A stretch of DNA of 64,000 nt from Clusia tigrina (taxonomy: Eukaryota; Arthropoda; Insecta; Diptera; Clusiidae). Of this stretch, positions 35,954 through 48,600 are shown one piece after another (the first letter of the stretch is position 1; each line of letters starts with the position of its first letter). The stretch is taken from NCBI GenBank assembly GCA_920105625.2, contig OV050031.1, positions 74,285,995 to 74,349,994 of the forward strand, given 5' to 3'. The notes beneath the pieces are model-generated. The model worked only from the letters and a program-made list of their open reading frames with translations, did no database searches and was not told the origin of the DNA. Made by a program: the position numbers and the translations under genes.

Positions 35954-38900
35954 ATGTGTATAAAATCTCGGATAACCACACAAATTTCGTCACGCTGACA
36001 CACAAAAAGCAAAAAATGACATTTTTGATAGACACAGGTGCCGACACCTCATTATGCAAAATAAGCAGCAAATTAGAAAACCACAAATACTGTCCTGATG
36101 ACAGATGCAAATTAACAGGCATAACAAACGAAGAGGTATATTCTGAAGGTCAAATAGAATTACAATTAGATATTGGAGAAGAATCTTGCAACCACCCTTT
36201 CCAATTAGTAAACAAAACATTTCCAATAGAAACAGATGGCATTCTAGGTAGGGATTTTTTTGAAAAATATATATGTAAAATCGATTATGAAACGTTTACA
36301 ATTTCCGAGTACGTAAACAAACAAACATTCATTATACCCATGCACACTAAATCTCACGATACTCAAACAATAAAAATACCAGCAAGAACACAAATAATAC
36401 AAGCCTTAAAATTAAACATAAATGAAGACAAAATAATTCTAAATAAAGAATTAAAAGAAGGCATATTTCTAAGCAACTCAATAGCACCCAAAAGTGGTAT
36501 AACCCACATAAAAATTCTAAATACAACAAACAAAGAGGTAATTTTAGACGGCATACAATTTGAAACTGACTCACTAAAAAATTATGACGTACTAAAGTAC
36601 AGTACGCAAGATAATTACAATGAAAATAGACTACAGAAAATCATTGAAACTTTAAATTTTAACTGCACAGACGAAATTACAAAAACCCAACTCATAAACA
36701 TCCTAAGACAATACCAAGAAGTTTTTCATCTTGAAGACGAACCACTTTCGACAAACAATTTTTACACACAAAACATAACGACACATGACAACACCCCCGT
36801 TTACATTAAAAACTACAGACTGCCACACACACACACACAAATTGTGAATGAACAGGTAAAGAAAATGCTACAAGAGGATATCATTGAACCTTCAGTCAGC
36901 CCATACAATGCTCCACTCCTTTTGGTTCCTAAAAAGAACACTATTGACAAAAAGAAATGGAGACTTGTAGTGGATTTTAGAAAACTGAATGACAAAATAG
37001 TAAATGATAAATTCCCGCTAACTCGCCTAGAAGACATTCTAGACAAGTTAGGCAGAGCAAAATGGTTTTCAACCTTAGACATGACCAGTTCATTTCATCA
37101 AATAAAATTAGACAAACAATCACGACCATTAACAGCTTTTTCCACATCCAATGGACATTATCAATTTAAAAGACTACCTTTCGGACTAAAAATTTCATCC
37201 AACACCTTCAGAGAATGTTAACAATAGCACTCTCAGGACTTGACTCAGAAGCATTTCTTTATGTAGATGACATAATCATCTATGGATGCAGTCTAAACCA
37301 CCATAACCAAAATTTAATCAAAGTACTAGACAGACTAAAACAACATAACTTAAAATTAAACGCAGCAAAGTGCAACTTTCTGAGACCAGAAGTCGTATAT
37401 TTAGGACATTTGATTACACAAGACGGAGTTAAAACGGACCCAGCAAAATACGAGACTGTCAAAAATTACCCTCAACCGAAAAACGCAGACGAAGTAAGAA
37501 GATTCGTTGCATTCTGCAACTACTATAGAAAATTCATACCAGAATTTGCAGATATTGCAAAATGTTTAAACTCCTTACTAAAGAAATCAGCCAAATTTGT
37601 ATGGACAGATGAATGCCAAAAATCTTTTGAAACTCTTAAACTAAAATTAATAAACCCACCACTATTGCAATACCCAAATTTTGATAAACCTTTCATATTA
37701 ACTACAGATGCATCGAATTATGCATTAGGCGCCGTACTATCACAAGGCGAAATAGGACAAGATTTACCAATATCATATGCTAGCAAATCATTACAAAAAC
37801 ACGATTTGAATAAGCCAGTAATAGAAAAAGAGCTACTAGCAATACATCGGGGTATTAACTTCTTCAAACCCTATCTATATGGTCAAAAGTTCACGGTAGT
37901 AACTGACCATCGACCACTGATATCGCTATTCTCTCACAAAAACCCTTCATCTAAAATGACCAGAATTAGATTAGACCTCAGTGACTATGATTTCAACATA
38001 GTATATAAAACAGGAAAGATGAATACAAATGCAGATGCATTGTCAAGAATACAAATCAACTCGGACATTCTAAAAGAAATGATACCGAAAGAAATTGATG
38101 AAAAAGCCAAAAGAACCCTAGTAATAACGAGAGGGATGGCAAATAAAAATAAAACAAATGAAGAGGCAAATAAAAATGAAATAAATAAAGAGGCAAATAA
38201 AAATGAAATAAATAAAGAGGCAAATAAAAATGAAAATAAGAAATTGAGAAATTGCATATCTCAGGAGACTGATCACCTTCAAATATGGGAATGTACATCA
38301 ATAAATGACGTCAAGAATATTAAAAAATTAAAATTCAATGTCGACAAGAAAAATCAAAGCTTTGAAAAAATGAATATATATATAAAAAATGATATTGTGC
38401 ACATAGGCGAAAGCGATAATTCACCGAATCAAGATTCGACTCTGAAGAAGCTCCGACCTAAATATAAAAATATAAATGAAAATATAAAGCATGCAGGAAT
38501 CAATGATAAATCAGCGAGACTAGACTCGATTCTGAGGAAATTGATATCCAAAACGAAGAAAGAAAAAATTAAAGAATTAGCAATTGCAAATAATGATGAA
38601 ATATTCAAAATATATACAAAAGAAGAATTTAAAGAAGCCTACGCAAAAATAAAAATTAATAGCAAAAGTCCTCAGCTAAAAATATTAATTTATATACCTC
38701 CAAAGAGAATAACGGAGGATATTTTAAAATACAAACTAATAGATGAATGCCACAAAACAGGACATCCCGGAGTAAGAAAAACTCTACTCAAATTAAAACA
38801 AAGATACATTTGGAAAAATATGAACCAAATGGTAAAGAAATTCGTATCCAACTGTGACACATGCGTGAAGTGTAAACAAACAAGACACATCAAAGAACCA

Positions 38901-39338
38901 CAAACCATAACAGACACCCCTAACACAAGTTTCGAAGTCATATCAATTGACACCGTAGGACCACTAAAAATTTCAAAAGAATACCGCTACATACTGACCA
39001 TGCAGTGCGAGCTGACAAAGTTCGTAATCGCACATCCAATGATAACAAAAGACGCACTCACAACAGCCAAAACATTAGTTGAACAATTTATACTCAAATA
39101 CGGACACTTCAAAATTCTTAAATCTGACAACGGGACAGAATTTACAAACGGGCTAATGGCAAACATATGTGCACTGCTCAAAATACAACAGAAATTTTCG
39201 ACACCGTACCACCACCAAACGATAGGCTCACTAGAACGCACCCACAGAGTTTTGAATGAATTCCTACTGACATCGACAAACGACGACGAATGGGATAAGT
39301 GGATTCCCTACTTCACTTACCAAATAAACCAGAATTAA
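35923..39338 (+). pseudogene. Element B Pol, frameshifted and 3'-truncated
   Basis: Protease, RT, RNase H and integrase. First segment 35,923-37,221: protease D37-T-G-A-D, then RT with VVDFRKLND and the first catalytic Asp D386 (FSTLDM). A 1-nt loss near 37,210, between the PFGL motif and the following RT helix, moves the reading frame. Second segment 37,215-39,338: YVDD at residues 16-19, RNase H TDAS, then an unusual Lys/Asn-rich stretch of about 230 residues before the integrase zinc site (H...H, CDTCVKC). The DDE core follows (SIDTVG, D638 in KSDNGTEF, E674, 35-residue gap). The frame ends at 39,338 where an LTR deletion junction replaces the integrase C-terminal domain. It is not functional as it stands. 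Confidence 0.9.
38163..38243 (+). repeat. 27-bp in-frame repeat in element B pol
   Basis: Three tandem 27-bp units encoding EANKNEINK (the last ends NENKK). They lie in the Lys/Asn-rich stretch between RNase H and integrase. Replication slippage within coding sequence is the simplest origin. Confidence 0.85.
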
Positions 39339-39582
39339 TCTGAACTTCTAAAACTGCAAACCTGCATTAGATTTCTCATTTCTTCTCTCAGTGCTCTTAA
39401 CTAGGCTTAGTTACAGAACAGCACGAACAATAGCTTGGCCAACGGCACACTCTGCCGGTCATAATCTTTGCTGAGGGCGTCTTTCACTTCGTGCTAGGCA
39501 TTTATATTTTATAGTGCTCTTTTGCATCTATGCATTACATAGAATTGAATGCCGATCCTGCGTGACCAACTTTTACCCTACA
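39319..39582 (+). repeat. Element B 3' LTR remnant
   Basis: 264 bp matching the final 278 bp of the 5' LTR, from ACCAAATAAACC to CCCTACA, followed by CCAT. The first 397 bp (U3 and TATA region) are missing. The junction with pol falls at a shared ACCAAATAAAC. Confidence 0.92.
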
Positions 39583-42500
39583 CCATTATATACCCCTATC
39601 TGCCTCAGTCGGCGCCACAGTCGGCATCGCAGCCTCTATCAGCGTCTCTGTATGGGTCTCAGTTGTGCCGCTCTCGATTGGGTTGTCTTCTGCCTTCTCT
39701 ATGCCTATGTCTAACCCTCTCTGTCTCAGTCGGCGGCGCAGCCTCTGTCGGCGTCGCAGCCTCTGTCAGCATCTCTGTAGGCGTCTCAGTCGCCGCCGCT
39801 GTCGATTGGGGGGTCTGCTGCTTTCTCTATGCCTATATCTACCCCTATCTGCCTCAGTCGGCATCTCAGTCGGCGACGCAGCCTCTGTCAGCATCTCTGT
39901 AAGCGTCTCAGTCGCTGCCGCTGTCGATTGGGGGGTCTGCTGCCTTCTCTATGCCTATGTCTACCCTTATCTGCCCCAGTCGGCGTCTCAGTCAGCGTCG
40001 AAGCCTCTGTCAGCCTCTCTGAATGCGTCTGCTGCTGCCTTCTCTATGCCTCAGTCGGCGGCGCAGCCACTGTCGGCATCGCAGCCTCTGTCAGCGTCTC
40101 TGTAGGCGTCTCAGTCGCTGCCGCTGTCGGTTGGGGTGGGTCTGATGCCTACTCTATGCCAATATCTACCCTTATCTGCTCAGTCGGCGTCGCAGCCTAT
40201 GTCAGCGTCTCTGTAGGCGTCTCAGTCGCTGCCGCTGTTGATTGGGGGGGTCTGCTGACTTCTCTATGTCAATATCTACCCGTATCTGCCTCAGTCGGTG
40301 TCTCAGCCTCTGTCAGAGTAACTGTAGGCGTCTCAGTCGCTGCCGCTGTCGATTGGGGGGGTCTGTTGCCTTCTGTATGCCTATATCTACCCTTATCTGC
40401 CTCAGTCATCATCTCAGTCAGCGTCGCAGCCTCTGTCAGCGTCTCTGTAGGCGTCTCAGTCGCTGCCGCTGTCGATTGCGGGTCTGCTGCCTTCTCTATG
40501 TTAATATCTACCCATATCTGCCTCAGTCGGCGTCTCAGTCAGCGTCGCAGCCCCTGTCAGCCTCTCTGAATGCGTCTCAGTCGCTGCCGCTGTCGATTGG
40601 GGGGGTCTGCTGCCTTCTCTATGCCTACATCTACCCCTATCTGCCTCAGTCGGCGTCTCAGTCGGCGTCTCAGTCGGCGTCGCAGCCTATGTCAGCGTCT
40701 CTGTAGGCGTCTCAGTCGCTGCCGCCGACAATTGGGGGGTCTGCTGCATTCTCTATGCCAATATCTACCCCTATCTCCCTCAGTCGGCGTCGCAGCCTCT
40801 GTCAGCGTCTCTGTAGGCGTCTCAGTCGCTGCCGCTGTCGACTGGGGGCTCTGCTGCCTTCTGTATGCCTATGTCTAACCCTCTCTGCCTCAGTCAGCGG
40901 AGCAGCCTCTGTCAGCGTCTCTGTAGGCGTCTCAGTCGCCGCCGCTGTCGATTGGGTGGTCTGCGGCCTCCTCTATGCCTATATCTACCAATATATTCCT
41001 CAGTCGGCGTCTCAGTCGGCGTCGCAGCCTCTGTCAGCATCTCTGTAAGCGTCTCAGTCGCTGCCGCTGTCGATTGGGGGTCTGCTGCCTTCTCTATGCC
41101 AATATCTACCCCTATCTGCCTCAGTCGGCGTCGCAGCCTCTGTCAGCGTCTCTGTAGGTGTCTCAGTCGCTGCCGCTGTCGATTGGGGGGTCTGCTGTTT
41201 TCTCTATGCCTATATCTACCCCTATCTGCCTCAGTCGGCCTCTCAGTCGGCGTCGCAGCCTCTGTCAGCATCTCTGTAATCGTCTTAGTCGCTGCCGCTG
41301 TCGATTGGGGGTCTGCTGCTTTTTCTATGCCTATATCTACCCCTATCTGCCTCAGTCGGCGTCTCAGTCGGCGTCGCAGCCCCTGTCAGCATCTCTGTAA
41401 TCGTCTCAGTCGCTGCCGCTGTCGATTGGCGGGTTTGCTGCCTTCTCTATGCCGCTATCTATCCTTATCTGCCCCAGTCGGCGTCTCAGTCAGCGTCGAA
41501 GCCTCTGTCAGCCTCTCTGAATGCGTCTCAGTCGCTGCCGCTGTCGATTGGGGGGGTCTGCTGCCTTCTCTATGTATACATCTACCCCTATCTGCCTCAG
41601 TCGGCGTCTCAGTCGGCGTCGCAGCCTATGTCAGCGTCTCTGTAGGCGTCTCAGTCACTGCCGCTGTTGATTGGGGGGTCTGCTGCTTTCTCTATGCGTA
41701 TGTCTACCCTTATCTGCCCCAGTCGGCGTCTCAGTCAGCGTCGAAGCCTCTGTCAGCCTCTCTGAATGCGTCTCAGTCGCTGCCGCTGTCGATTGGGGGG
41801 TCTGCTGCCTTCTCTATGCCTACATCTACCCCTATCTGCCTCAGTCGGCGTCTCAGTCGGCGTCGCAGCCTATGTCAGCGTCTCTGTAGGCGTCTCAGGC
41901 GCTGCCGCTGTTGATTGGGGGGTCTGCTGCTTTCTCTATGCCTATGTCTACCCTTATCTGCCCCAGTCGGCGTCTCAGTCGGCGTCGCAGCCTCTGTCAG
42001 CGTCTTTGTAGGCGTCTCAGCTGTTGCCGCTGTCGATTGGGGGCTCTGCTGCCTTCTCTAAGCCTATATCTACCCCTATCTGCCTCAGACGGCGTCTCAG
42101 TCGGCGTCGCAGAATATGTCAGCGTCTCTGTAGGCGTCTCAGTCGCCGCCGCTGTCGATTGGGGGGTCTGCGGCCTCCTCTATGCCTATGTCTACACCTC
42201 TCTGACTCAGTCGGCGTCTAAGTCGGCGTCTTAGTCGGCGTCGCAGCCTCTGTCAGCGTCTCTGTAGGCGTCTCAGTCGCCGCCGCTGTCGATTGGGGGG
42301 TCTGCGGCCTCCTCTGTGCCTATATCTACCCCTATCTGCCTCAGTCGGCGTCTCAGTCGGCGTCGCAGCCTCTGTCAGCGTCTCTGTAGGCGTCTCAGTC
42401 GCTGCCGCTGTCGATTGAGGGGTCTGCTGCCTTCTCTATGCCTACATCTACCCCTATCTGTTTCAGTCTGCATCTCAGTCGGCGTCGCAGCCTCTGTCAG

Positions 42501-44294
42501 CGTCTTTGTAGGCGTCTCAGCTGTTGCCGCTGTCGATTGGGGGTCTGCTGCCTTCTCTATGCCTATGTCTACCCCTCTCTGCCTCAGTCGGCGTCTAAGT
42601 CGGCGTCTTAGTCGGCGTCGCAGCCTCTGTCAGCGTCTCTGTAGGCGTCTCAGTCGCCGCCGCTGTCGATTGGGGGGTCTGCGGCCTCCTCTATGCCTAT
42701 ATCTACCCCTATCTGCCTCAGTCGGCGTCTCAGTCGGCGTCGCAGCCTCTGTCAGCGTCTCTGTAGGCGTCTCAGTCGCTGCCGCTGTCGATTGAGGGGT
42801 CTGCTGCTTTCTCTATGCCTATATCTACCCCTATCTGCCTCAGTCGGCATCTCAGTCGGCGACGCAGCCTCTGTCAGCATCTCTGTAAGCGTCTCAGTCG
42901 CTGCCGCTGTCGATTGGGGGGGTCTGCTGCCTTCTCTATGCCTATGTCTACCCTTATCTGCCCCAGTCGGCGTCTCAGTCAGCGTCGAAGCCTCTGTCAG
43001 CCTCTCTGAATGCGTCTCAGTCGCTGCGGCTGTCGATTGGGGGGTCTGCTGCCTTCTCTATGCCTATATCTACCCCTATCTGCCTCAGTCGGCGTCTCAG
43101 TCGGCGTTGCAGAATATGTCAGCGACTCTGCCGGCGTCTCAGTCGCTGCCGCTGTTGATTGGGGGGTCTGCTGACTTCTCTATGCCTATCTCTTCCCCTA
43201 TCTGCCTCAGTCGGCGCCACAGTCGGCTTCGCAGCCTCTATCAGAGTCTCTGTATGGGTCTCAGTTGTTGCCGCTCTCGATTGGGTTGTCTGCTGCCTTC
43301 TCTATGCCTATATCTACCCCTATCTGCCTCAGTCGGCGTCTCAGTCGGCTTCGCAGCCTCTGTCAGCGTCTCTGTAGGCGTCTCAGTCGCTGCCGCTGTC
43401 GATTGGGGAGTCTGCTCCCTTCTCTATGCCAATATCTACCCCTATCTGCCTCAGTCGGCATCTCAGTCGGCGTCGCAGCCTCTATCAGCGTCTCTGAATG
43501 GGTCTCAGTTGTTGCCGCTCTCGATTGGGTTGTCTACTGCCTTCTCTATGCCTATGCCCCTATGCCCCTCTCTGCCTCAGTCGGCGTGGCAGCCTCTGTC
43601 AGCGTCTCTGTAGGCGTCTCAGTCGCTGCCGCTGTCGATTGGGGGGCTGCTGCCTTCTCTATGTCAATATCTACCCTTATCTGCCTCAGTCGGCGTCTCA
43701 GTCAGCGTCGCAGCCCCTGTCAGCCTCTCTGAGTGCGTCAGAGTCGCTGCCGCTGTCGATTGGGGGTCTGCTGCCTTCTCTATGCCTACATCTACCCCTA
43801 TCTGCCTCAGTGGGCGTCTCAGTCGGCGTCGCAGCCTATGTCAGCGTCTCTGTAGGCATCTCAGTCGCTGCCGCTGTTGATTGGGGGGTCTGCTGACTTC
43901 TCTATGCCTATCTCTTCCCCTATCTGCCTCAGTCGGAGCCACAGTCGGCTTCGCAGCCTCTGTCAGCGTATCTGTAGGTGTCTCAGTCGCTGCCGCTTTC
44001 GATGGGGGGGGGGGTTGCTGCTGCCTTCTCTATGCCTCAGTCGGCGGCGCAGCCACTGTCGGCGTCGCAGCCTCTGTCAGCGTCTCTGTAGGCGTCTCAG
44101 TCGCTGCCGCTGTCGATTGGGGGGGTCTGCTGCCTTCTCTATGCCTACATCTACCCCTATCTGCCTCAGTAGGCGTCTCAGTCGGCGTCGCAGCCTATGT
44201 CAGCGTCTCTGTAGGCGTCTCAGTCGCTGCCGCCGACAATTGGGGGGTCTGCTGCATTCTCTATGCCAATATCTACCCCTATCTCCCTCAGTCG

Positions 44295-44805
44295 GCGTCG
44301 CAGCCTCTGTCAGCGTCTCTGTAGGCGTCTCAGTCGCTGCCGCTGTCGACTGGGGGCTCTGCTGCCTTCTGTATTCCTATATCTACCCCTATCTGCCTCA
44401 GTCGGCAACTCAGTCGGCAACTCAGTCGGCGTCGCAGCCCCTATCAGCGTCTCTTTAGGCGTCTCAGTTGTTTCCGCTCTCGATTGGGTTGTCTGCTGCC
44501 TTCTCTATGCCTATGTCTAACCCTCTCTGCCTCAGTCGGCGGCGCAGCCTCTGTCAGCGTCTCTGTAGGCGTCTCAGTCGCCGCCGCTGTCCATTGGGTG
44601 GTCTGCGGCCTCCTCTATGCCTATATCTACCAATATATTCCTCAGTCGGCGTCTCAGTCGGCGTGGCAGCCTCTGTCAGCATCTCTGTAAGCGTCTCAGT
44701 CGCTGCCGCTGTCGATTGGGGGGTCTGCTGCTTTCTCTATGCCAATATCTACCCCTATCTGCCTCAGTCGGCGTCGCAGCCTCTGTCAGCGTCTCTGTAG
44801 GCGTC
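44295..44805 (+). repeat. Local satellite duplication, copy 1 (offset 844)
   Basis: About 510 bp repeated at 45,139-45,649. Shared diagnostic variants include doubled GGCAACTCAGTC units, GTCTCTTTAGGCG, and ACCAATATATTCCTCAG. Borders are estimated by eye. Confidence 0.75.
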
Positions 44806-45138
44806 TCAGTCGCTGCCGCTGTCGGTTGGGGTGGGTCTGATGCCTTCTCTATGCCAATATCTACCCTTATCTGCTCAGTCGGCGTCTCAGTGGGCGTCTC
44901 AGCCTCTGTCAGCGTATCTGTAGGCGTCTCAGTCGCTGCCGCTGTAGATTGGGGGGTCTGCTGCCTTCTATATGCCTACATCTACCCCTATCTGCCTCAG
45001 TCGGCGTCTCAGTCGGCGTCGCAGCCTCTGTCAGAGTAACTGTAGGCGTCACAGTCGCTGCCGCTGTCGATTGGGGGGGTCTGTTGCCTTCTGTATGCCT
45101 ATATCTACCCTTATCTGCCTCAGTCGGCATCTCAGTCG

Positions 45139-45649
45139 GCGTCGCAGCCTCTGTCAGCGTCTCTGTAGGCGTCTCAGTCGCTGCCGCTGTCGACTGGGGG
45201 CTCTGCTGCCTTCTGTATGCCTATATCTACCCCTATCTGCCTCAGTCGGCAACTCAGTCGGCAACTCAGTCGGCGTCGCAGCCCCTATCAGCGTCTCTTT
45301 AGGCGTCTCAGTTGTTGCCGCTCTCGATTGGGTTGTCTGCTGCCTTCTCTATGCCTATGTCTAACCCTCTCTGCCTCAGTCGGCGGCGCAGCCTCTGTCA
45401 GCGTCTCTGTAGGCGTCTCAGTCGCCGCCGCTGTCGATTGGGTGGTCTGCGGCCTCCTCTATGCCTATATCTACCAATATATTCCTCAGTCGGCGTCTCA
45501 GTCGGCGGCGCAGCCTCTGTCAGCATCTCTGTAAGCGTCTCAGTCGCTGCGGCTGTCGATTGGGGGGTCTGCTGCCTTCTCTATGCCTATATCTACCCCT
45601 ATCTGCCTCAGTCGGCGTCGCAGCCTCTGTCAGCGTCTCTGTAGGTGTC
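45139..45649 (+). repeat. Local satellite duplication, copy 2 (offset 844)
   Basis: Copy of 44,295-44,805 with a few substitutions (for example GTATGCC where copy 1 has GTATTCC). Between the two copies lie about three unrelated monomers. Confidence 0.75.
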
Positions 45650-48600
45650 TCAGTCGCTGCCGCTGTCGATTGGGGGGTCTGCTGTTTTCTCTATGCTTAT
45701 ATCTACCCCTATCTGCCTCAGTCGGCGTCTCAGTCGGCGTCGCAACCTCTGTCAGCATCTCTGTAATCGTCTTAGTCGCTGCCGCTGTCGATTGGGGGGT
45801 CTGCTGCTTTCTCTATGCCTATATCTACCCCTATCTGCCTCAGTCGGCGTCTCAGTCGGCGTCGCAGCCTCTGTCAGCATCTCTGTATCGTCTCAGTCGC
45901 TGCCGCTGTCGATTGGCGGCTCTGCTGCCTTCTCTATGCCTCTATCTACCCGTATCTGCCCCAGTCGGCGTCTCAGTCAGCGTCGAAGCCTCTGTCAGCC
46001 TCTCTGAATGCGTCTCAGTCGCTGCCGCTGTCGATTGGGGGGTCTGCTGCCTTCTCTATGCCTACATCTACCCCTATCTGCCTCAGTCGGCGTCTCAGTC
46101 GGCGTCGCAGCCTATGTCAGCGTCTCTGTAGGCGTCTCAGTCGCTGCCGCTGTTGATTGGGGGGTCTGCTGCTTTCTCTATGCCTATGTCTACCCTTATC
46201 TGCCCCAGTCGGCGTCTCAGTCAGCGTCGAAGCCTCTGTCAGCCTCTCTGAATGCGTCTCAGTCGCTGCGGCTGCCGATTGGGGGCTCTGCTGCCTTCTC
46301 TATGCCTATATCTACCCATATCTGCCTCAGTCGGCGGCGCAGCCTCAGTCTGCGTCGCAGCCTCTGTCAGCGTCTCTGTAGGTGTCTCAGTCGCTGCCGC
46401 TGTCGATTTGGGGGTCTGCTGCTTTCTCTATGCCTATATCTACGCCTATCTGATTCAGTTGGCGTCTCAGTCGGCGTCGCAGCCTCTGTCAGCATCTCTG
46501 TAAGCGTCTCAGTCGCTGCCGCTGTCGATTGGGGGGTCTGCTGCTTTCTCTATGCCTATATCTACCCCTATCTGCCTCAGTCGGCGTCTCAGTCGGCGTC
46601 GCAGCCTCTGTCAGCATCTCTGTATCGTCTCAGTCGCTGCCGCTGTCGATTGGGGTGTCTGCTGCCTTCTCTATGCCTCTATCTACCCTTATCTGCCCCA
46701 GTCGGCGTCTCAGTCAGCGTCGAAGCCTCTGTCAGCCTCTCTGAATGCGTCTCAGTCGCTGCCGCTGTTGATTGGGGTGTCTGCTGACTTCTATATGCCT
46801 ATCTCTTCCCCTATCTGCCTCAGTCGGAGCCACAGTCGGCTTCGCTGCCTCTGTCAGAGTATCTGTAGGCGTCTCAGTCGCTGCCGCTGTCGATTGGGGG
46901 GTCTGCTGCCTTCTCTATGCCAATATCTACCCCAATCTGCCTCAGTCGGCATCTCAGTCGGCGTCGCAGCCTCTATCAGCGTATCTGTATGGGTCTCAGT
47001 TGTTGCCGCTCTCGATTGGGTTGTCTGCTGCCTTCTCTATGCCTATGTCTAACCCTCTCTGCCTCAGTCGGCGGCGCAGCCTCTGTCGGCGTCGCAGCCT
47101 CTTTCAGCGTCTCTGTAGGCGTGTCAGTCGCCGCCGCTATCGATTGGGGGGTCTGCGGCCTCCTCTATGCCTATGTCAACCCTTATCTGCCCCAGTCGGC
47201 GTCTCAGTCAGCGTCGAAGCCTCTGTCAGCCTCTGTGAATGCGTCTCAGTCGCTGCGGCTGTCGATTGGGGGGTCTGCTGCCTTCTCTATGCCTATATCT
47301 ACCCCTATCTGCCTCAGTCGGCGTCTCAGTCGGCTTCGCAGCCTCTGTCAGCGTCTCTGTAGGCGTCTCAGTCGCTGCCGCTGTCGATTGGGGAGTCTGC
47401 TCCCTTCTCTATGCCAATATCTACCCCTATCTGCCTCAGTCGGCATCTCACTCGGCGTCGCACCCTCTATCAGCGTCTCTGAATGGGTCTCAGTTGTTGC
47501 CGCTCTCGATTGGGTTGTCTACTGCCTTCTCTATGCCTATGCCTAACCCTCTCTGCCTCAGTCGGCGGCGCAGCCACTGTCGGCGTCGCAGCCTCTGTCA
47601 GCGTCTCTGTAGGCGTCTCAGTCGCTGCCGCTGTTGATTGGGGTGTCTGCTGACTTCTATATGCCTATCTCTTCCCCTATCTGCCTCAGTCGGAGCCACA
47701 GTCGGCTTCGCTGCCTCTGTCAGAGTATCTGTAGGCGTCTCAGTCGCTGCCGCTGTCGATTGGGGGTCTGTTGCCTTATGTATGCCTATATCTACCCTTA
47801 TCTGCCTCAGTCGGTATCTCAGTCGGCGTCGCAGCCTCTGTCAGCGTCTCTGTAGGCGTCTCAGTCGCTGCCGCTGTCGATTGGGGGGTCTGCTGCCTTC
47901 TCTATGTTAATATCTACCCTTATCTGCCTCAGTCGGCGTCTCAGTCAGCGTCGCAGCCCCTGTCAGCCTCTCTGAGTGCGTCTCAGTCGCTGCCGCTGTC
48001 GATTGGGGGTCTGCTGCCTTCTCTATGCCTACATCTACCCCTATCTGCCTCAGTCGGTGTCTCAGTCGGCGTCGCAGCCTATGTCAGCGTCTCTGTAGGC
48101 GTCTCAGTCGCTGCCGCTGTTGATTGGGGGGTCTGCTGACTTCTCTATGCCTATCTCTTCCCCTATCTGCCTCAGTCGGAGCCACAGTCGGCTTCGCAGC
48201 CTCTGTCAGCGTATCTGTAGGTGTCTCAGTCGCTGCCGCTTTCGATGGGGGGGGGGGGGTTGCTGCTGCCTTCTCTATGCCTCAGTCGGCGGCGCAGCCA
48301 CTGTCGGCGTCGCAGCCTCTGTCAGCGTCTCTGTAAGCGTCTCAGTCGCTGCCGCTGTCGGTTGGGGTGGGTCTGATGCCTTCTCTATGCCAATATCTAC
48401 ACTTATCTGCTCAGTCGGCGTCTCAGTGGGCGTCGCAGCCTCTGTCAGCGTATCTGTAGGCGTCTCAGTCGCTGCCGCTGTCGATTGGGGGGTCTGCTGC
48501 CTTCTCTATGTCAATATCTACCCATATCTGCCTCAGTCGGCGTCTCAGTCGGCGTCGCAGCCTATGTCAGCGTCTCTGTAGGCGTCTCAGTCGCTGCCGC

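Larger units (their letters stand above)
33063..39582 (+). mobile_element. Ty3/Gypsy element B (mdg1/412-like), deleted
   Basis: A 6,520-bp plus-strand element with a 4-bp target duplication CCAT (33,059-33,062 and 39,583-39,586). Order: 675-bp 5' LTR, tRNA-Arg-type primer site, repeat-rich leader, three small overlapping ORFs, gag, pol. The 3' end is truncated: pol runs directly into an internal point of the LTR, so the integrase C-terminus, purine tract and first 397 bp of the 3' LTR are missing. Assignment to the mdg1/412 group rests on the primer site, the TGTAGT start, the Gag lacking a zinc knuckle and the leader ORFs. It is probable, not proven. Confidence 0.9.
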
